From assembly GCA_021397845.1 (NCBI GenBank), contig CM038045.1:122370496-122434495 (forward strand): a stretch of DNA of 64,000 nucleotides, given 5' to 3'. The notes beneath the pieces were generated by a model. The model made no database searches and was not told the DNA's origin. It was given only the letters and a program-made list of their open reading frames with translations. This stretch comes from Areca catechu (taxonomy: Eukaryota > Streptophyta > Magnoliopsida > Arecales > Arecaceae). This document shows positions 30,891-40,863 of this stretch, piece after piece. Numbering within the stretch: position 1 is the stretch's first letter; each line of letters starts with the position of its first letter. The position numbers and the translations under genes are program-made.

Positions 30891-32031
30891 TCCTTATTAG
30901 GATTAAAACTTATGCAGTTCAATTCATGATGTAGTATCATGTTAAAGTTTTTATATTGATACACAATGCATGTCTTTGATTGAACATGAGTTTGATGATT
31001 GCCACCAGTTAGGGTTTTCCACTGAAACCCTAATTGTCTTAGAGATATGATTAGCCCTGGAGCCATCATACTGAAATAAGGTTGCCCTGGCATAATGGTG
31101 TATCCATTATGTGGTAAATGGTTGTCCTAGTATGATGGCATGCATTTCACATATTTGCTTAGTTTAAAGCATGTATTAATATATGTGATAGCTTTTAATT
31201 GAATGTGCTGGCATTGCATGAATCCCTCTTAAAATTATATTAAGTGGTAGTATAGTTAACCGATAAGCATTATTAGTCATGATGGATAATTAGTCATTTC
31301 GGTGTCTAGAAAGGTGGTTCTGGGAAGGTAAAGGGAATCGTGGTTTTTAATTGGTTTCGTTGACTGACCTGGCCAATTTTAAATTGGTGTCTAGGAAAGC
31401 AACGGGGGGACCCCCACATCTCTTCCACTAGCCTGGCCGATCTGATTGATTTAATTCTTGACTAACATGCTTGGTGTTAAAATACTATTATTGGCCTTCC
31501 TTCATGATAGGTCATTATTGTGTTACGATCTATACTAGGTTTGTTGTGTACACACAAGACCTAATATGGTGACTAACACAATTTTTGGCCTAATACAATT
31601 ATTTGTTTATGGCATGATTTAAAGTAATATTTTGTTGTGTACACACAAGGGTATTACTATTAAAGTCATGACTATATGGCTATGAAGGGTCTTACTTAAC
31701 TAAAATATTATAGTTTGTTGTGTATACACAAGGCTATTAATATTTTAGAGGCCGGGATAAGTTGAGAATTGTACGGGTTACAATTGGAAAGAGTTTTCCT
31801 ACCTATGAACTTATATAAGATTTGTTGTGTACACACAAGGTCTTTTATAAGGGATTGGGATCTCAACCCCACTAAGAAAGACTAATTAGGGTTTTCTCGA
31901 TCATCGTATAGAGGGTTATGATGCTCGATAAAATAGTGGGAGACATAATTAAATTAAAGTCCTAATTTAATTATGTGTTGTCATTTCATGGTTGTTTGCT
32001 TATGTATTGTTCTTTGTTTAAATGTAGATAA
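30891..32031 (+). other. Untranslated leader of the intact copia
   Basis: 1.1 kb between primer-binding site and gag, AT-rich and without a coding frame of note. It contains the four-hairpin array at 31517-31851. Short upstream ATGs occur, so translation of gag from the genomic RNA would need a bypass, or the leader may be spliced. The corresponding leaders of the tandem copies (51554-52622, 58865-59987) align with it in inverted orientation. Confidence 0.8.
31517..31851 (+). other. Four hairpins with a common cap, TTGTTGTGTACACACAAG
   Basis: The 20-nt cap (18-nt core shown in the call) occurs at about 31540-31559, 31631-31650, 31714-31733 (one C to T change) and 31821-31840. Each copy is flanked by its own unrelated inverted repeat. 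Hairpin 1 has TAGGT/ACCTA plus outer ATTGTGTTA/TAACACAAT. Hairpin 2 has AGTAATA/TATTACT, extending to about 17 pairs (31613-31629 with 31652-31670). Hairpin 3 has CTAAAATATTATAG/CTATTAATATTTTAG. Hairpin 4 has CTTATATAAGA/TCTTTTATAAG. The cap contains the palindrome TGTGTACACA. The array is conserved in copy 2 of the tandem copia (59052-59351). Function unknown. Confidence 0.85.
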
Positions 32032-35000
32032 ATGGCCTCTTCACTCTCACTCCGTAGTATTTTAGATGCCAATAAATTGACTGGGCCTAATTATGTTGAT
32101 TGGCTGAGAAATTTAAAAATAGTACTCAGTCAAGAAAGAATTTCCTATATTCTTGATACCCCAATTTTGGAACCACCAAGGGAAGATGCCTCGCAAGAGG
32201 AGAAGACCACATATAATATGTGGCAAAATGACTCACTTACTGTCAAGTGCGTTATGCTTGCCTCTATGACTAATGAGTTGCAGAGGCAGCATGATAGCAT
32301 GGATACTAACTCCATACTGCTCAATTTAAAAGAGCTTTATGGAGAACACAGTAGAACTGCTAGATATGAAATATCTAAGCAGTTGTTCCGTGCAAGGATG
32401 ACAGAAGGTACATTAGTACAAGACCATGTATTAAAGGTAATTGATCTAATCACTCGATTAGGTCAATTAGGTTTTGTAATGGATGGGGAGTTGAATCAAG
32501 ACTTGATCTTGCAATCACTCCCAGAGTCATTTTCACAGTTTGTTCTTAATTACCATATGAACAAACTTAATTCTTCCTTGCCTGAGCCGTTGAATATGTT
32601 GAAGACAGCAGAGAGCCATGTAAAGAAAAATAAGGCTCCAGTTCTTCTTGTGGATAAGAAGAAGACAGGCAAAAGGGGTTCCAGTAAGAGGATGAATCCC
32701 AAAGGGGGCATTAAGAAGAAGAAAGGAAAGAAGGCCTCCGGACAGATGACCTGCTTTCATTGTGGCAAGCCGGGTCATTGGAAAAGGAACTGCAAGGTTT
32801 ACCTTGCAAGTGTGAAGCCTGGTGCATCAGAGGCACCAAAAGGTATGAAAGAAGTTCATACTATTTTGTCATTGGATTCTTCCATTTCAAATACTTGGGT
32901 GTTGGATACCGCCTGTGGCCATAACATGTGCAAATCATTGCAGGGACTTCAGGGGCTTAAAATATTGAAGGAAGGTAACTTTGAGCTCTACGGTGCTGGA
33001 GGGGATCCCATCCAAGCAGAAGCTGTAGGGACTTATATTTTGAAGTTACCTTCAGGGAAGATCTTGGAGCTAAGGAATTGTTACTATATGCCAAAAATCA
33101 TTAGAAATATCATATCTGTACCCTTGTTACTTAAACAAGGATATACTATGAATGTAATGAGCAGTGGCTGCTCAATTTCTTTATCTAATGAAATTATATG
33201 TTATGGCATATTCTGCAATGGTCTATTAACTCTTTCCACTAATGACAATATTTTTCATGTTTCTAACAAACGGAAAAGAGATGATGTAAACAATACCTTA
33301 CTTTGGCATTGTCGACTTGGACATATTAGTGAGACTAGGATTAACAAGTTATACAAAGAAAATTTCTTTGATCCTTATGACTATGAGTCATTAGGAACTT
33401 GTGAATCATGTCTCATGGGTAAGATGACCAAGACTCCATTTAGTGGACATGGAGAAAGGACAAAAGAGTTACTGGGACTCATACACACAGATGTATGTGG
33501 GCCTATGACAACTCAAGCCTATGGTGGATACTCATACTTCATCACATTTACTGATGATTTTTCAAGGTATGGATTTGTGTATCTAATGAAACATAAGTCC
33601 GAGGCTTTTGAAAAATTTTTAGAGTATCAAAGTATGGTAGAGAAACAGACAGGAAAAAGTATAAAGATCCTCCGATCAGATAGAGGAGGTGAGTACTTAT
33701 CCACTGAGTTTCTTGATCACCTTAAAGATAAGGGGATCATCTCTGAATGGACTCCTCCTTACATACCACAATTAAATGGTGTTGCTGAAAGGAGGAATCG
33801 TACTTTATTGGATATGGTACGGTCCATGATGTGCTTCACGGAGTTACCTTTTTCTTTCTTGGGATATGCTTTGGAAACAGCAACTTATATCTTGAATAGA
33901 GTACCATCTAAAACTGTCTCTAGCACTCCATATGAATTATGGAGAGGTAAGAAGCCCAATCTTAAGTATATTAAGATATGGGGATGTCCAGCCTATGTAA
34001 AAAGAAATTTTGGACATAAACTAGATGCTAGAGCAGACAAATGTCTATTTATGGGATATCCTAGAGATAGTATAGGATATCTTTTCTACCACCCTACTGA
34101 ACAAAAGGTTTTGGTCAGTAGGCATGCCACTTTTATGGAAAAGGAATTCATCCTACAAAAGGGCACTGGTAGAAATATCGAACTTAATGAGATTCAACAA
34201 ATAGACACTTCTCAGTCAAGTAACAACATAGTTAATATAGAACCTGAACACACTCCTATCCGTAGGTCTGATAGGGTGCGACAGGCACCTGAGAGGTTTG
34301 GGTTCATAATTGAAAATAATGAAGCCCAAATCATTCAAAATGATGAGCCTCTAACCTATACGGAAGCAGTCATGAGTAGAGACTCAGACAGATGGCTGGA
34401 AGCCATGAGATCCGAGATGGACTCCATGTATGTCAACCAAGTATGGTCTTTGGTTGATGCACCAGAGGGTATTAACCCTATTGGGTGTAAATGGGTCTAT
34501 AAAAGGAAGATTGGGGCAGATGGCCAAGTTGAAACTTATAAAGCCAGATTGGTGGCTAAGGGTTTCAGACAAAAACAGGGAATAGATTATGATGAAACAT
34601 TTTTCCCTGTTGCCATGCTCAAATCTATTCGGATTATGCTTGCTATAGCAGCATATCATGATTATGAGATCTGGCAAATGGATGTAAAAACTGCATTCCA
34701 CAATGGTTTCCTTGAGGAAGAGGTTTATATGTCACAGCCAGAAGGTTTTGTCTTGGAGACTAAACCTAATCAGGTATGTAGGCTAAAGAAATCCATTTAT
34801 GGATTAAAGCAAGCATCCAGGAGTTGGAACATCCGATTTGATAAAACAGTCAAAGAATTTGATTTTTTCAAAAATAAGGATGAACCTTATGTGTACAAGA
34901 AGACTAGTGGGAGTGCCATAGTTTTCTTAGTTCTATATGTTGATGATATACTTCTTATTGGGAATGATATCCCAATGTTACAATCAGTCAAAGTGTGGTT

Positions 35001-35922
35001 ATCGAAACAGTTTTCCATGAAAGACTTGGGAGAAGCATCCTATATACTGGGTATAAAGATCTATAGAGAAAGATCAAGAAGGATGCTAGGCTTGTCCCAG
35101 TCTAGGTACATTGACCAGGTGCTAAAGAGATTTAGCATGGAGGAAAGTAAAAGAGGTTACTTACCTATTGGTCATGGCATACGTCTTTCTAAGAGGATGT
35201 CTCCTAAGACACCTGAAGAAAGAAATAGAATGAATTCTATACCTTATGCTTCGGCTATAGGGTCGATTATGTATGCTATGTTATGTACCAGGCCTGATGT
35301 GGCATATGCCTTGGGTGTAGCCAGTAGATTTCAGGCTGATCCAGGAGAGGATCACTGGAAGGCTGTGAAAAATATTCTTAAGTACCTGAGAAGGACTAAG
35401 GATATTTTTTTTATATACGGAGGATCTGATCTTAAACTAGAAGCCTATTCAGACTCTAGTTTTCAATCAGACCCAGATGATAGTAAATCCATTTCAGGGT
35501 ATGTCTTTACCTTGAATGGTGGAGCAGTAAGTTGGAAGAGCACTAAACAACAGACTGTAGCTGACTCAACTACCGAGGCAGAGTACATAGCTGTCAGTGA
35601 AGCCGCCAAGGAAGCTGTCTGGATGAAGAAATTCATCACAGAGTTGGGAGTAGTTCCTGAGATTGAGAACCCGGTGCCACTCTATTGTGATAACACTGGA
35701 GCAGTTGCTCAAGCTAAGGAACCGAGAGCCCATCACAAGTCCAAGCACATTCTGAGACGCTTCCATCTTGTCCGAGAGATAATCGAGAGACAAGAAGTCT
35801 GCATCAATAGAGTGGATACAAAGAACAACATAGCAGACTCGTTCACTAAGGCTCTACCACAGCGGGAGTTTGATCGCCACCTCGATTGTATGGGGTTAAA
35901 GAATAAGAGCGATTGGCTTTAG
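32032..35922 (+). CDS. Copia gag-pol polyprotein, intact (1296 aa)
   Basis: One uninterrupted frame encoding all proteins for copia retrotransposition in cytoplasmic particles. Order: Gag capsid domain (about 1-215, N-terminus MASSLSLRSILDANKLTGP); basic Lys/Arg stretch; zinc knuckle C241-C244-H249-C254; protease with D292-T-A where family members usually have D-T/S-G; integrase zinc-binding H426/H431/C457/C460; integrase core D487, D550, E586 (D-X35-E); RT with catalytic D884 (DVKTAFHNG) and YVDD at 969-972; RNase H with D1141, E1182/E1184 and D1220; FTKALPQ tail. The start is the first ATG with the Gag N-terminus, shared by both tandem copies. Possible weak points are the protease Ala and the His at 890, where the tandem copies have Leu. 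Confidence 0.95.
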   Translation: MASSLSLRSILDANKLTGPNYVDWLRNLKIVLSQERISYILDTPILEPPREDASQEEKTTYNMWQNDSLTVKCVMLASMTNELQRQHDSMDTNSILLNLKELYGEHSRTARYEISKQLFRARMTEGTLVQDHVLKVIDLITRLGQLGFVMDGELNQDLILQSLPESFSQFVLNYHMNKLNSSLPEPLNMLKTAESHVKKNKAPVLLVDKKKTGKRGSSKRMNPKGGIKKKKGKKASGQMTCFHCGKPGHWKRNCKVYLASVKPGASEAPKGMKEVHTILSLDSSISNTWVLDTACGHNMCKSLQGLQGLKILKEGNFELYGAGGDPIQAEAVGTYILKLPSGKILELRNCYYMPKIIRNIISVPLLLKQGYTMNVMSSGCSISLSNEIICYGIFCNGLLTLSTNDNIFHVSNKRKRDDVNNTLLWHCRLGHISETRINKLYKENFFDPYDYESLGTCESCLMGKMTKTPFSGHGERTKELLGLIHTDVCGPMTTQAYGGYSYFITFTDDFSRYGFVYLMKHKSEAFEKFLEYQSMVEKQTGKSIKILRSDRGGEYLSTEFLDHLKDKGIISEWTPPYIPQLNGVAERRNRTLLDMVRSMMCFTELPFSFLGYALETATYILNRVPSKTVSSTPYELWRGKKPNLKYIKIWGCPAYVKRNFGHKLDARADKCLFMGYPRDSIGYLFYHPTEQKVLVSRHATFMEKEFILQKGTGRNIELNEIQQIDTSQSSNNIVNIEPEHTPIRRSDRVRQAPERFGFIIENNEAQIIQNDEPLTYTEAVMSRDSDRWLEAMRSEMDSMYVNQVWSLVDAPEGINPIGCKWVYKRKIGADGQVETYKARLVAKGFRQKQGIDYDETFFPVAMLKSIRIMLAIAAYHDYEIWQMDVKTAFHNGFLEEEVYMSQPEGFVLETKPNQVCRLKKSIYGLKQASRSWNIRFDKTVKEFDFFKNKDEPYVYKKTSGSAIVFLVLYVDDILLIGNDIPMLQSVKVWLSKQFSMKDLGEASYILGIKIYRERSRRMLGLSQSRYIDQVLKRFSMEESKRGYLPIGHGIRLSKRMSPKTPEERNRMNSIPYASAIGSIMYAMLCTRPDVAYALGVASRFQADPGEDHWKAVKNILKYLRRTKDIFFIYGGSDLKLEAYSDSSFQSDPDDSKSISGYVFTLNGGAVSWKSTKQQTVADSTTEAEYIAVSEAAKEAVWMKKFITELGVVPEIENPVPLYCDNTGAVAQAKEPRAHHKSKHILRRFHLVREIIERQEVCINRVDTKNNIADSFTKALPQREFDRHLDCMGLKNKSDWL

Positions 35923-35936
35923 TGCAAGTGGGAGAT
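35921..35936 (+). other. Polypurine tract of the intact copia
   Basis: AGTGCAAGTGGGAGAT directly before the 3' LTR and overlapping the gag-pol stop region by two bases; the purine run GTGGGAGA is the plus-strand primer candidate. The tandem copies have the same tract in reverse (ATCTCCCACTTGCACT at 47643). Confidence 0.85.
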
Positions 35937-38350
35937 TGAAAGGATTATGCCCTATAAGCCAATATTTGTATCTCCCAGACCATTGTAAATTGACAAGTTA
36001 ATAAAGGCAATATTTTTTCATCATTCGCTGTGTCATTATATGATGAACCCCATAGGTTAGGGCTATGGTCCTAGGGCTATGATGAGATCATACCAGTGAG
36101 ATCTAAGGCCTTAAAACCCTAATCTAGAATATTCCTAGTCATAGGAACCCTGAGTTGGGGATCAGGGTTTCCGGTAAGACTGGCACATCCTATGTATGCT
36201 GAAAAGGGTGACTGCTCTCACAGTCACTTGTGTAGGACACTAATACAAGGATGTGGGTGCTCATTAGCGAATGAGTTCACTGAATAGATCCAGTTTGAGA
36301 ACATCTAATGGAGCCTTAGCTGCATGTCAATAGATGTTTCTCATAGTGGGAGTTGTACAAGTAGTCCTATGACCTGAGACTGCCATAATACCTTATGTAC
36401 ATGAACCCATGCTTTGGTTCAATCTCATTCATGACACTGGGTCATGCACAAGGTTGATGCTGGGTGTGGTGAATTGTATATGAAGGAAATGAGTAGGTCA
36501 ACAAGGAATTGATCACTCCTAGTAGGAGGAGATTGCATCCAGCCAAATTAGGTCAGATGATGATTCAGGAAATCTTTGATCAAAGTACAGATATTAGAAA
36601 TGATTTCTAATATCGAATTAATTGAATCATTAGTGTATGACTGAGCTGGGAATGAGTATAAACTGGATTTGACATGATTCCATATCCATAGTTATATTCG
36701 GGATGCAAGATGATTGAAGGATCGAATTGTACGGGAACTTTCCACTGAAGGGTAGTTTTGGAATTTCACCAGAATTTCCATATCTTCCGGGTAGACATGA
36801 CACGTTACTAGACGTCAATCTTGTCTTGTGGGTTGATCAAATTAAATGGTTTAATTGGATCACTAATTAGGAGGAGTCCTAATTGACTGACTCGAGTTAG
36901 CTCGATTTGACCTAAATCGATTAGAATGAGTTCTGATCAAATTAGGTCAACTTGTACTCGGACCCACTGCTGGCTAAGTATGGAACCCAATGGGTCACAC
37001 ACTTAGGACAGATAATCAAGGTTTTAATTTGGAATTAAATCTCGTTTGCAGATGAACACACTAGCATGTGTTGCAAACCATGGCTTCTACTTGAATCGGA
37101 TTCGAGTTAGGGTTCCGATTTGGTCTTTTTTAGATCCAAATTCATTCCGGTTTGAATCTAATTGAAGATTCAAGACATTGGGCTAATAGTAGGCTAGCAA
37201 TTGGGCTAACCTAAGAGGCTAAACCCCTTTCCCATATCGCCTAAGCCCTTTCCCCTCTTTTCCCACGCGCGCGTGCAAGGAGAACAGTCCACGCGCGCGT
37301 GGACTCTCTCCAAGCGGCGTTTCTGCGTGAGAAAAGAAAGGAAGTCAGCGTTTTTGGCTGAAGAGGCATGGAAGAGAGTCCACCTAGGCGTGGACTCTTC
37401 AAAAAAAAATGGAATTACCGTGAAAAAGAAAAAAAAACACCGAAGGGGCACGACTCTTCTTTCTGCGCGCGCCCTTCTGTGTTTTTCGCGATTCTTCCTT
37501 GCGTCTTCCCATTCCAAAGGCCGTGAGATTAATCCCAAGGGCCGTGAGATAAAGGGAAAGGATGTGAGAAGGGAGAGAGGGACGTGAGAGGATGATTACA
37601 GATGAGAAGGCGCCTCTCTGTCGCCTATTTAAGGAGAAGACTTCACCGTAAAAATTATTCCAGATTTTCTACGGCGAAGCCTTGCTTCTTTTTCTTTCTC
37701 CCTCTCCAGAAGATTGTTTCCCCCTCCTCTCTTTCCTCTTTGATTCCTTTACAGAGCCTAGGCTCTGTCGAATCTCAGAACAGAAGGAGAGTCAGAGAGA
37801 AACTCTCCGACGGTAAAGGAAGAAGGCGCCTCTCCTTTCTTTCTTACATTAAGACAATCTTGTCTTAATTTTCTTCTCCCTCCAAGACAAGCCTTGTCCC
37901 ATTTTAGGACAAGGGCTTATTCTTAAGACAAGAGTGTCTTAAGGGGCCAAAGTTACTAGAAGACGAGGAGAAGGGTAAGAGAGAAGGTTTAGTCCCATTT
38001 TGGCTAGAGGAGTCCTAGCCAATAGCCCATATATCAAGTTCTTAGGATAGAACTTGATTGGAAGGAACCCAATTAAGGAGTCAGTGTCTTGATCATCTGC
38101 CCGTGTGGATCACCATCGGAGGGCGGACAAGTGGATGCCTGGTGTGTTCAAGAGGCTACTCAATTTGGAGTTCATTTATGCATCAGACTGGTAATAGCGA
38201 TCTGAGGTTAGTATTTAAACAATGTTTAAATTTGGACATGCATGTAGTCACAGTTTTAATTGCTAATAAGGAGATTTTGGGATTAGGGTTCGGACCTGAT
38301 TTCATAAATTTTTGAAATCCATGCTTCTACACTGGTTCCCGAACCCAACA
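35937..38350 (+). mobile_element. 3' LTR of the intact copia (2414 bp)
   Basis: Same length as the 5' LTR and about 24 substitutions apart by eye, mostly transitions. Features sit 7474 bp downstream of those in the 5' LTR: CG palindromes at 37264-37304, TATA box at 37626, U5 palindromes at 37849-37943. Confidence 0.95.
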
Positions 38351-38355
38351 GTCTT
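38351..38355. repeat. Target-site duplication GTCTT (right)
   Basis: Matches 28458-28462; the chromovirus gag resumes immediately after it. Confidence 0.95.
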
Positions 38356-38652
38356 GTTGCGGAGCCCTTCTAGGGTTGATGGGTGTATCAAACTCAGGTT
38401 CAGGCTCTAACTCATTCTGGACTTCATGAGTTCCTCCATGGGTACAAGCTTCTAATCGATCAAGCCTAGCAGTGATGAGGTTATCTGATCAGTCATGCTT
38501 TGGTTGGTCTGGGCCAATTGATTAGTCAGGTTTTGGTTCAGTCAGGTCATTTGGTCATTCAAAGATTTCATCAAGTTCTCAAAGTTTTGTTCCATGGTTA
38601 CACTTGATTGAGCTTTGGGTTGCTAGTAGGGTGCTCCTGATCTAGTTGCCAT
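38356..38652 (-). pseudogene. Gag of chromovirus copy 2, N-terminal part
   Basis: Runs from the ATG at 38650-38652 to the copia insertion. It matches 21420-21718 of copy 1, including the early stop after MATxSGAPY, the QNFENLMKSLN segment and the Glu-rich ELEPEF segment. Several stops besides the insertion. Confidence 0.75.
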
Positions 38653-39583
38653 GCACACATGGACTCAAACTCAGACTAGGATTTTGCTAGACCTAAAGTC
38701 CAAATCAAGTATTAGGTCAAGATGACAATCCTGGTTGTAGTAACTTGGCACCTAGCCAGGTAAGTGTAAGGTTGGTGAAGGTTCCTCTTTGCCTGCCTTA
38801 GACACTAATTTGAAATTGGCCAGGTAAGCGAACCAACCCATCTTCCTTCAGGCTCTTGTCCCTGAACCACTTGCCTAGACACCAGATACACAAGCACATA
38901 CAAACAGGTTGTCTAAGTTGGCTTGACACTTGATTCGACCTGACCTTGTAGGTGTCCCTAGCTCACTAGAGCAAATTAAATATCTACTTAGTTTTAATTA
39001 AAGGTTGGGTTTGTTATGCAGGTTGGTGATTTTTTGGGCTAGGGATAGGTGATGAAATCTTGACCCTATGTCATATTGATGCCCTTAAATTGAGTTGCAG
39101 AAATGAATGCAAACAAGCATATGGACCCTAATTTCAGGTGCAGAAATTGGTGTGTTGCAGTTCTAAAGTGGTGCAGAAAAGTGCAATGTAATTATATCCA
39201 AAAATTCAAAAAAGATTTCAGAACATTCCTAACTTATGGATGACATACCAGATGAAAGGAAATTAAAAAATAAAATCTATGTTAGGCGTGGTAGTTCCTA
39301 GAACACAGACATTGCATGCAGGACAGAACAGCAGAAATTATGAAGATGCTAGTTTTGAAAGATGCAAAACTATTAATTAGGATTTAAAACTTACCAATTT
39401 ATGTTCCGTTTCAAGGGTCAATCACAATGGCACCCCTACACGCCTTAGGAGATCCTTGTGGAATGGAAAGAGAGGGTCTTGAAACCCTACTTTTCTCCTA
39501 AGACCGGACGGCTTGGTGGAGCACCCAAATCCAGGTACTGAAAATGATGCAAAGCCCTAACCTACCATGCTCCGATACCAATA
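38653..39583 (-). other. Leader of chromovirus copy 2 with primer-binding site
   Basis: Aligns with 21719-22650. The primer-binding site is GCTCCGATACCA at 39569-39580 on the plus strand, one mismatch from the copy 1 site. No gene. Confidence 0.78.
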
Positions 39584-40858
39584 TGATGTGGGATGAAATG
39601 GAATGATGCAATCTAAGAGGAGATAATAGCAATTAAATGAGAAATGAATTAAAGCAAGGCTACTTTCCATTTAAAAGAAATGAAACTATCATGAAGGGAT
39701 CTTGTATGTAAACTAAACCTAAATGAGAACTTTCACAATATTAAAGAGAAATGGATCTTTGGGGTTAGGAAACCACACAGGATAGGGCCTAATTTATTTA
39801 ACATTTCAGATATAGAAAAAATACTAAAAGAGGGGTAACCAGGCATTGACATCTCATGGGTTTGAAAAGTTACACTCAAGGACGAAATCTTTGGATGACA
39901 AGGTAATTCCTTCAGATATCAAGACTTCTTGTCTCTGTTTCATGCCTTGGAAGACCACCTTCTTTGGAACCTGGACATCCCAGGGATCCAATACAAACCA
40001 TATTAGAATATAGATGGAGATTGAAAGGTAGAAAGAATTGAAATGTTGATTGAAGTTGAGAAGATGATGATTGGAGTAGAAGTAGCTTGGCCGACTCCCT
40101 TGGAATGGCTCTTCTTACTCCTTTGGACGTTGGAAGGGATTGCTTGGATGGGATAGAAGGTTGGCTAATGGCTATTGGCATGGAAGAAGAACTCTCTTGA
40201 AGTAACTAAGGGTCTCTCACCCACTCCCTCTCAGAGGACATTGGATAGCACCAAATGGAAGAAGAAACACTTTTTTTTTTCATTCAAGTTCATCATCCAT
40301 TACAAGAGGGCTTGGAGTAGATTTTATAAGCCTCCAAGGACTTTTGAAATTTCAAATTACAAGGAGCTTTTCATGGGAGGTTCCTAGCTATAAGGGTGGA
40401 ATTCAAATTACATGGAGAATTTTATGGGATAGCTAGCTAAAATGGTGGAAGAATAAAATCCTTGGCCGCCCACTTTGAGTTTGAATTCTTCTTGGTGATG
40501 TGGCATGTGATGAGGTGGATTGCTAAGGTGTACTCCACATGGTTGGGGGGTTGACATGGCATCCCACATGGCTTGCTGAAGTGGTGTCCTCCTTGTCTTA
40601 AGTGGTTGAGTGCATTCCATCTTCAAGTGAGCTTGCTCAATTTCAAACCTCTCTTGGACCCAACTACTAAACTTAATAATTACAAGACCAATTTGATTCT
40701 AATTGGACTCAAAAGAAACCAAATTGAAATAAACTCATTCTAATTACATGACTCAAATTTAATTAAAGAATTAAACTGACTCTATTTACAAGACATGAAA
40801 GAATTAAAGCCATACTGAATTAGATTGAAGCCTCTTCCAGACTTTGGTTCCTGCACCA
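39584..40858 (-). mobile_element. Chromovirus LTR C (5' LTR of copy 2)
   Basis: TGATGTGGGATG to ...CTGCACCA, 1275 bp. Similarity to LTRs A and B stops exactly at 40858 and GGTGG follows. TATAAAA in minus sense at 40322-40328. Confidence 0.9.
40322..40328 (-). promoter_or_regulatory. LTR C TATA box
   Basis: TATAAAA in minus sense. As the 5' LTR of the complex, this is the promoter that would drive copy 2. Confidence 0.55.
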
Positions 40859-40863
40859 GGTGG
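40859..40863. repeat. Target-site duplication GGTGG (right)
   Basis: Identical to 15583-15587. Confidence 0.85.

Larger units (their letters stand above)
28463..38350 (+). mobile_element. Complete Ty1/copia retrotransposon, 9888 bp, apparently young
   Basis: Two LTRs of exactly 2414 bp (28463-30876 and 35937-38350), each TG...CA, a 5-bp target duplication GTCTT, primer-binding site at 30877-30890, a structured leader, one open gag-pol frame (32032-35922) and a polypurine tract at 35921-35936. By eye the LTRs differ at about 24 positions (about 1%) with no length difference, so the insertion is recent and the youngest datable event in the window. It sits in gag of chromovirus copy 2, in the opposite orientation. 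Sequence type is copia with a 2.4-kb LTR; Tork/Angela-like lineage is a guess. Confidence 0.95.
15588..40858 (-). mobile_element. Chromovirus (Ty3/gypsy) tandem complex: LTR-internal-LTR-internal-LTR
   Basis: Three LTRs of 1270-1276 bp (15588-16863, 22651-23920, 39584-40858), all in minus orientation, enclose two internal regions with gag, protease, RT-RNase H, integrase and chromodomain. Each internal region has its own tRNA-Met primer-binding site next to the LTR on its right. Only the outermost ends carry a target duplication (GGTGG), so the array came from one insertion that was duplicated or that arrived as a tandem. Copy 2 is split by the intact copia at 28463-38350. Both copies carry several inactivating changes. 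Confidence 0.9.

Noticed and set aside
31517..31851. CRISPR-like or tRNA-like reading of the regularly spaced leader motif
   Set aside because: Spacing is uneven (about 90, 83 and 107 bp), the intervening sequences are inverted repeats rather than spacers, and there is no cloverleaf or B box.
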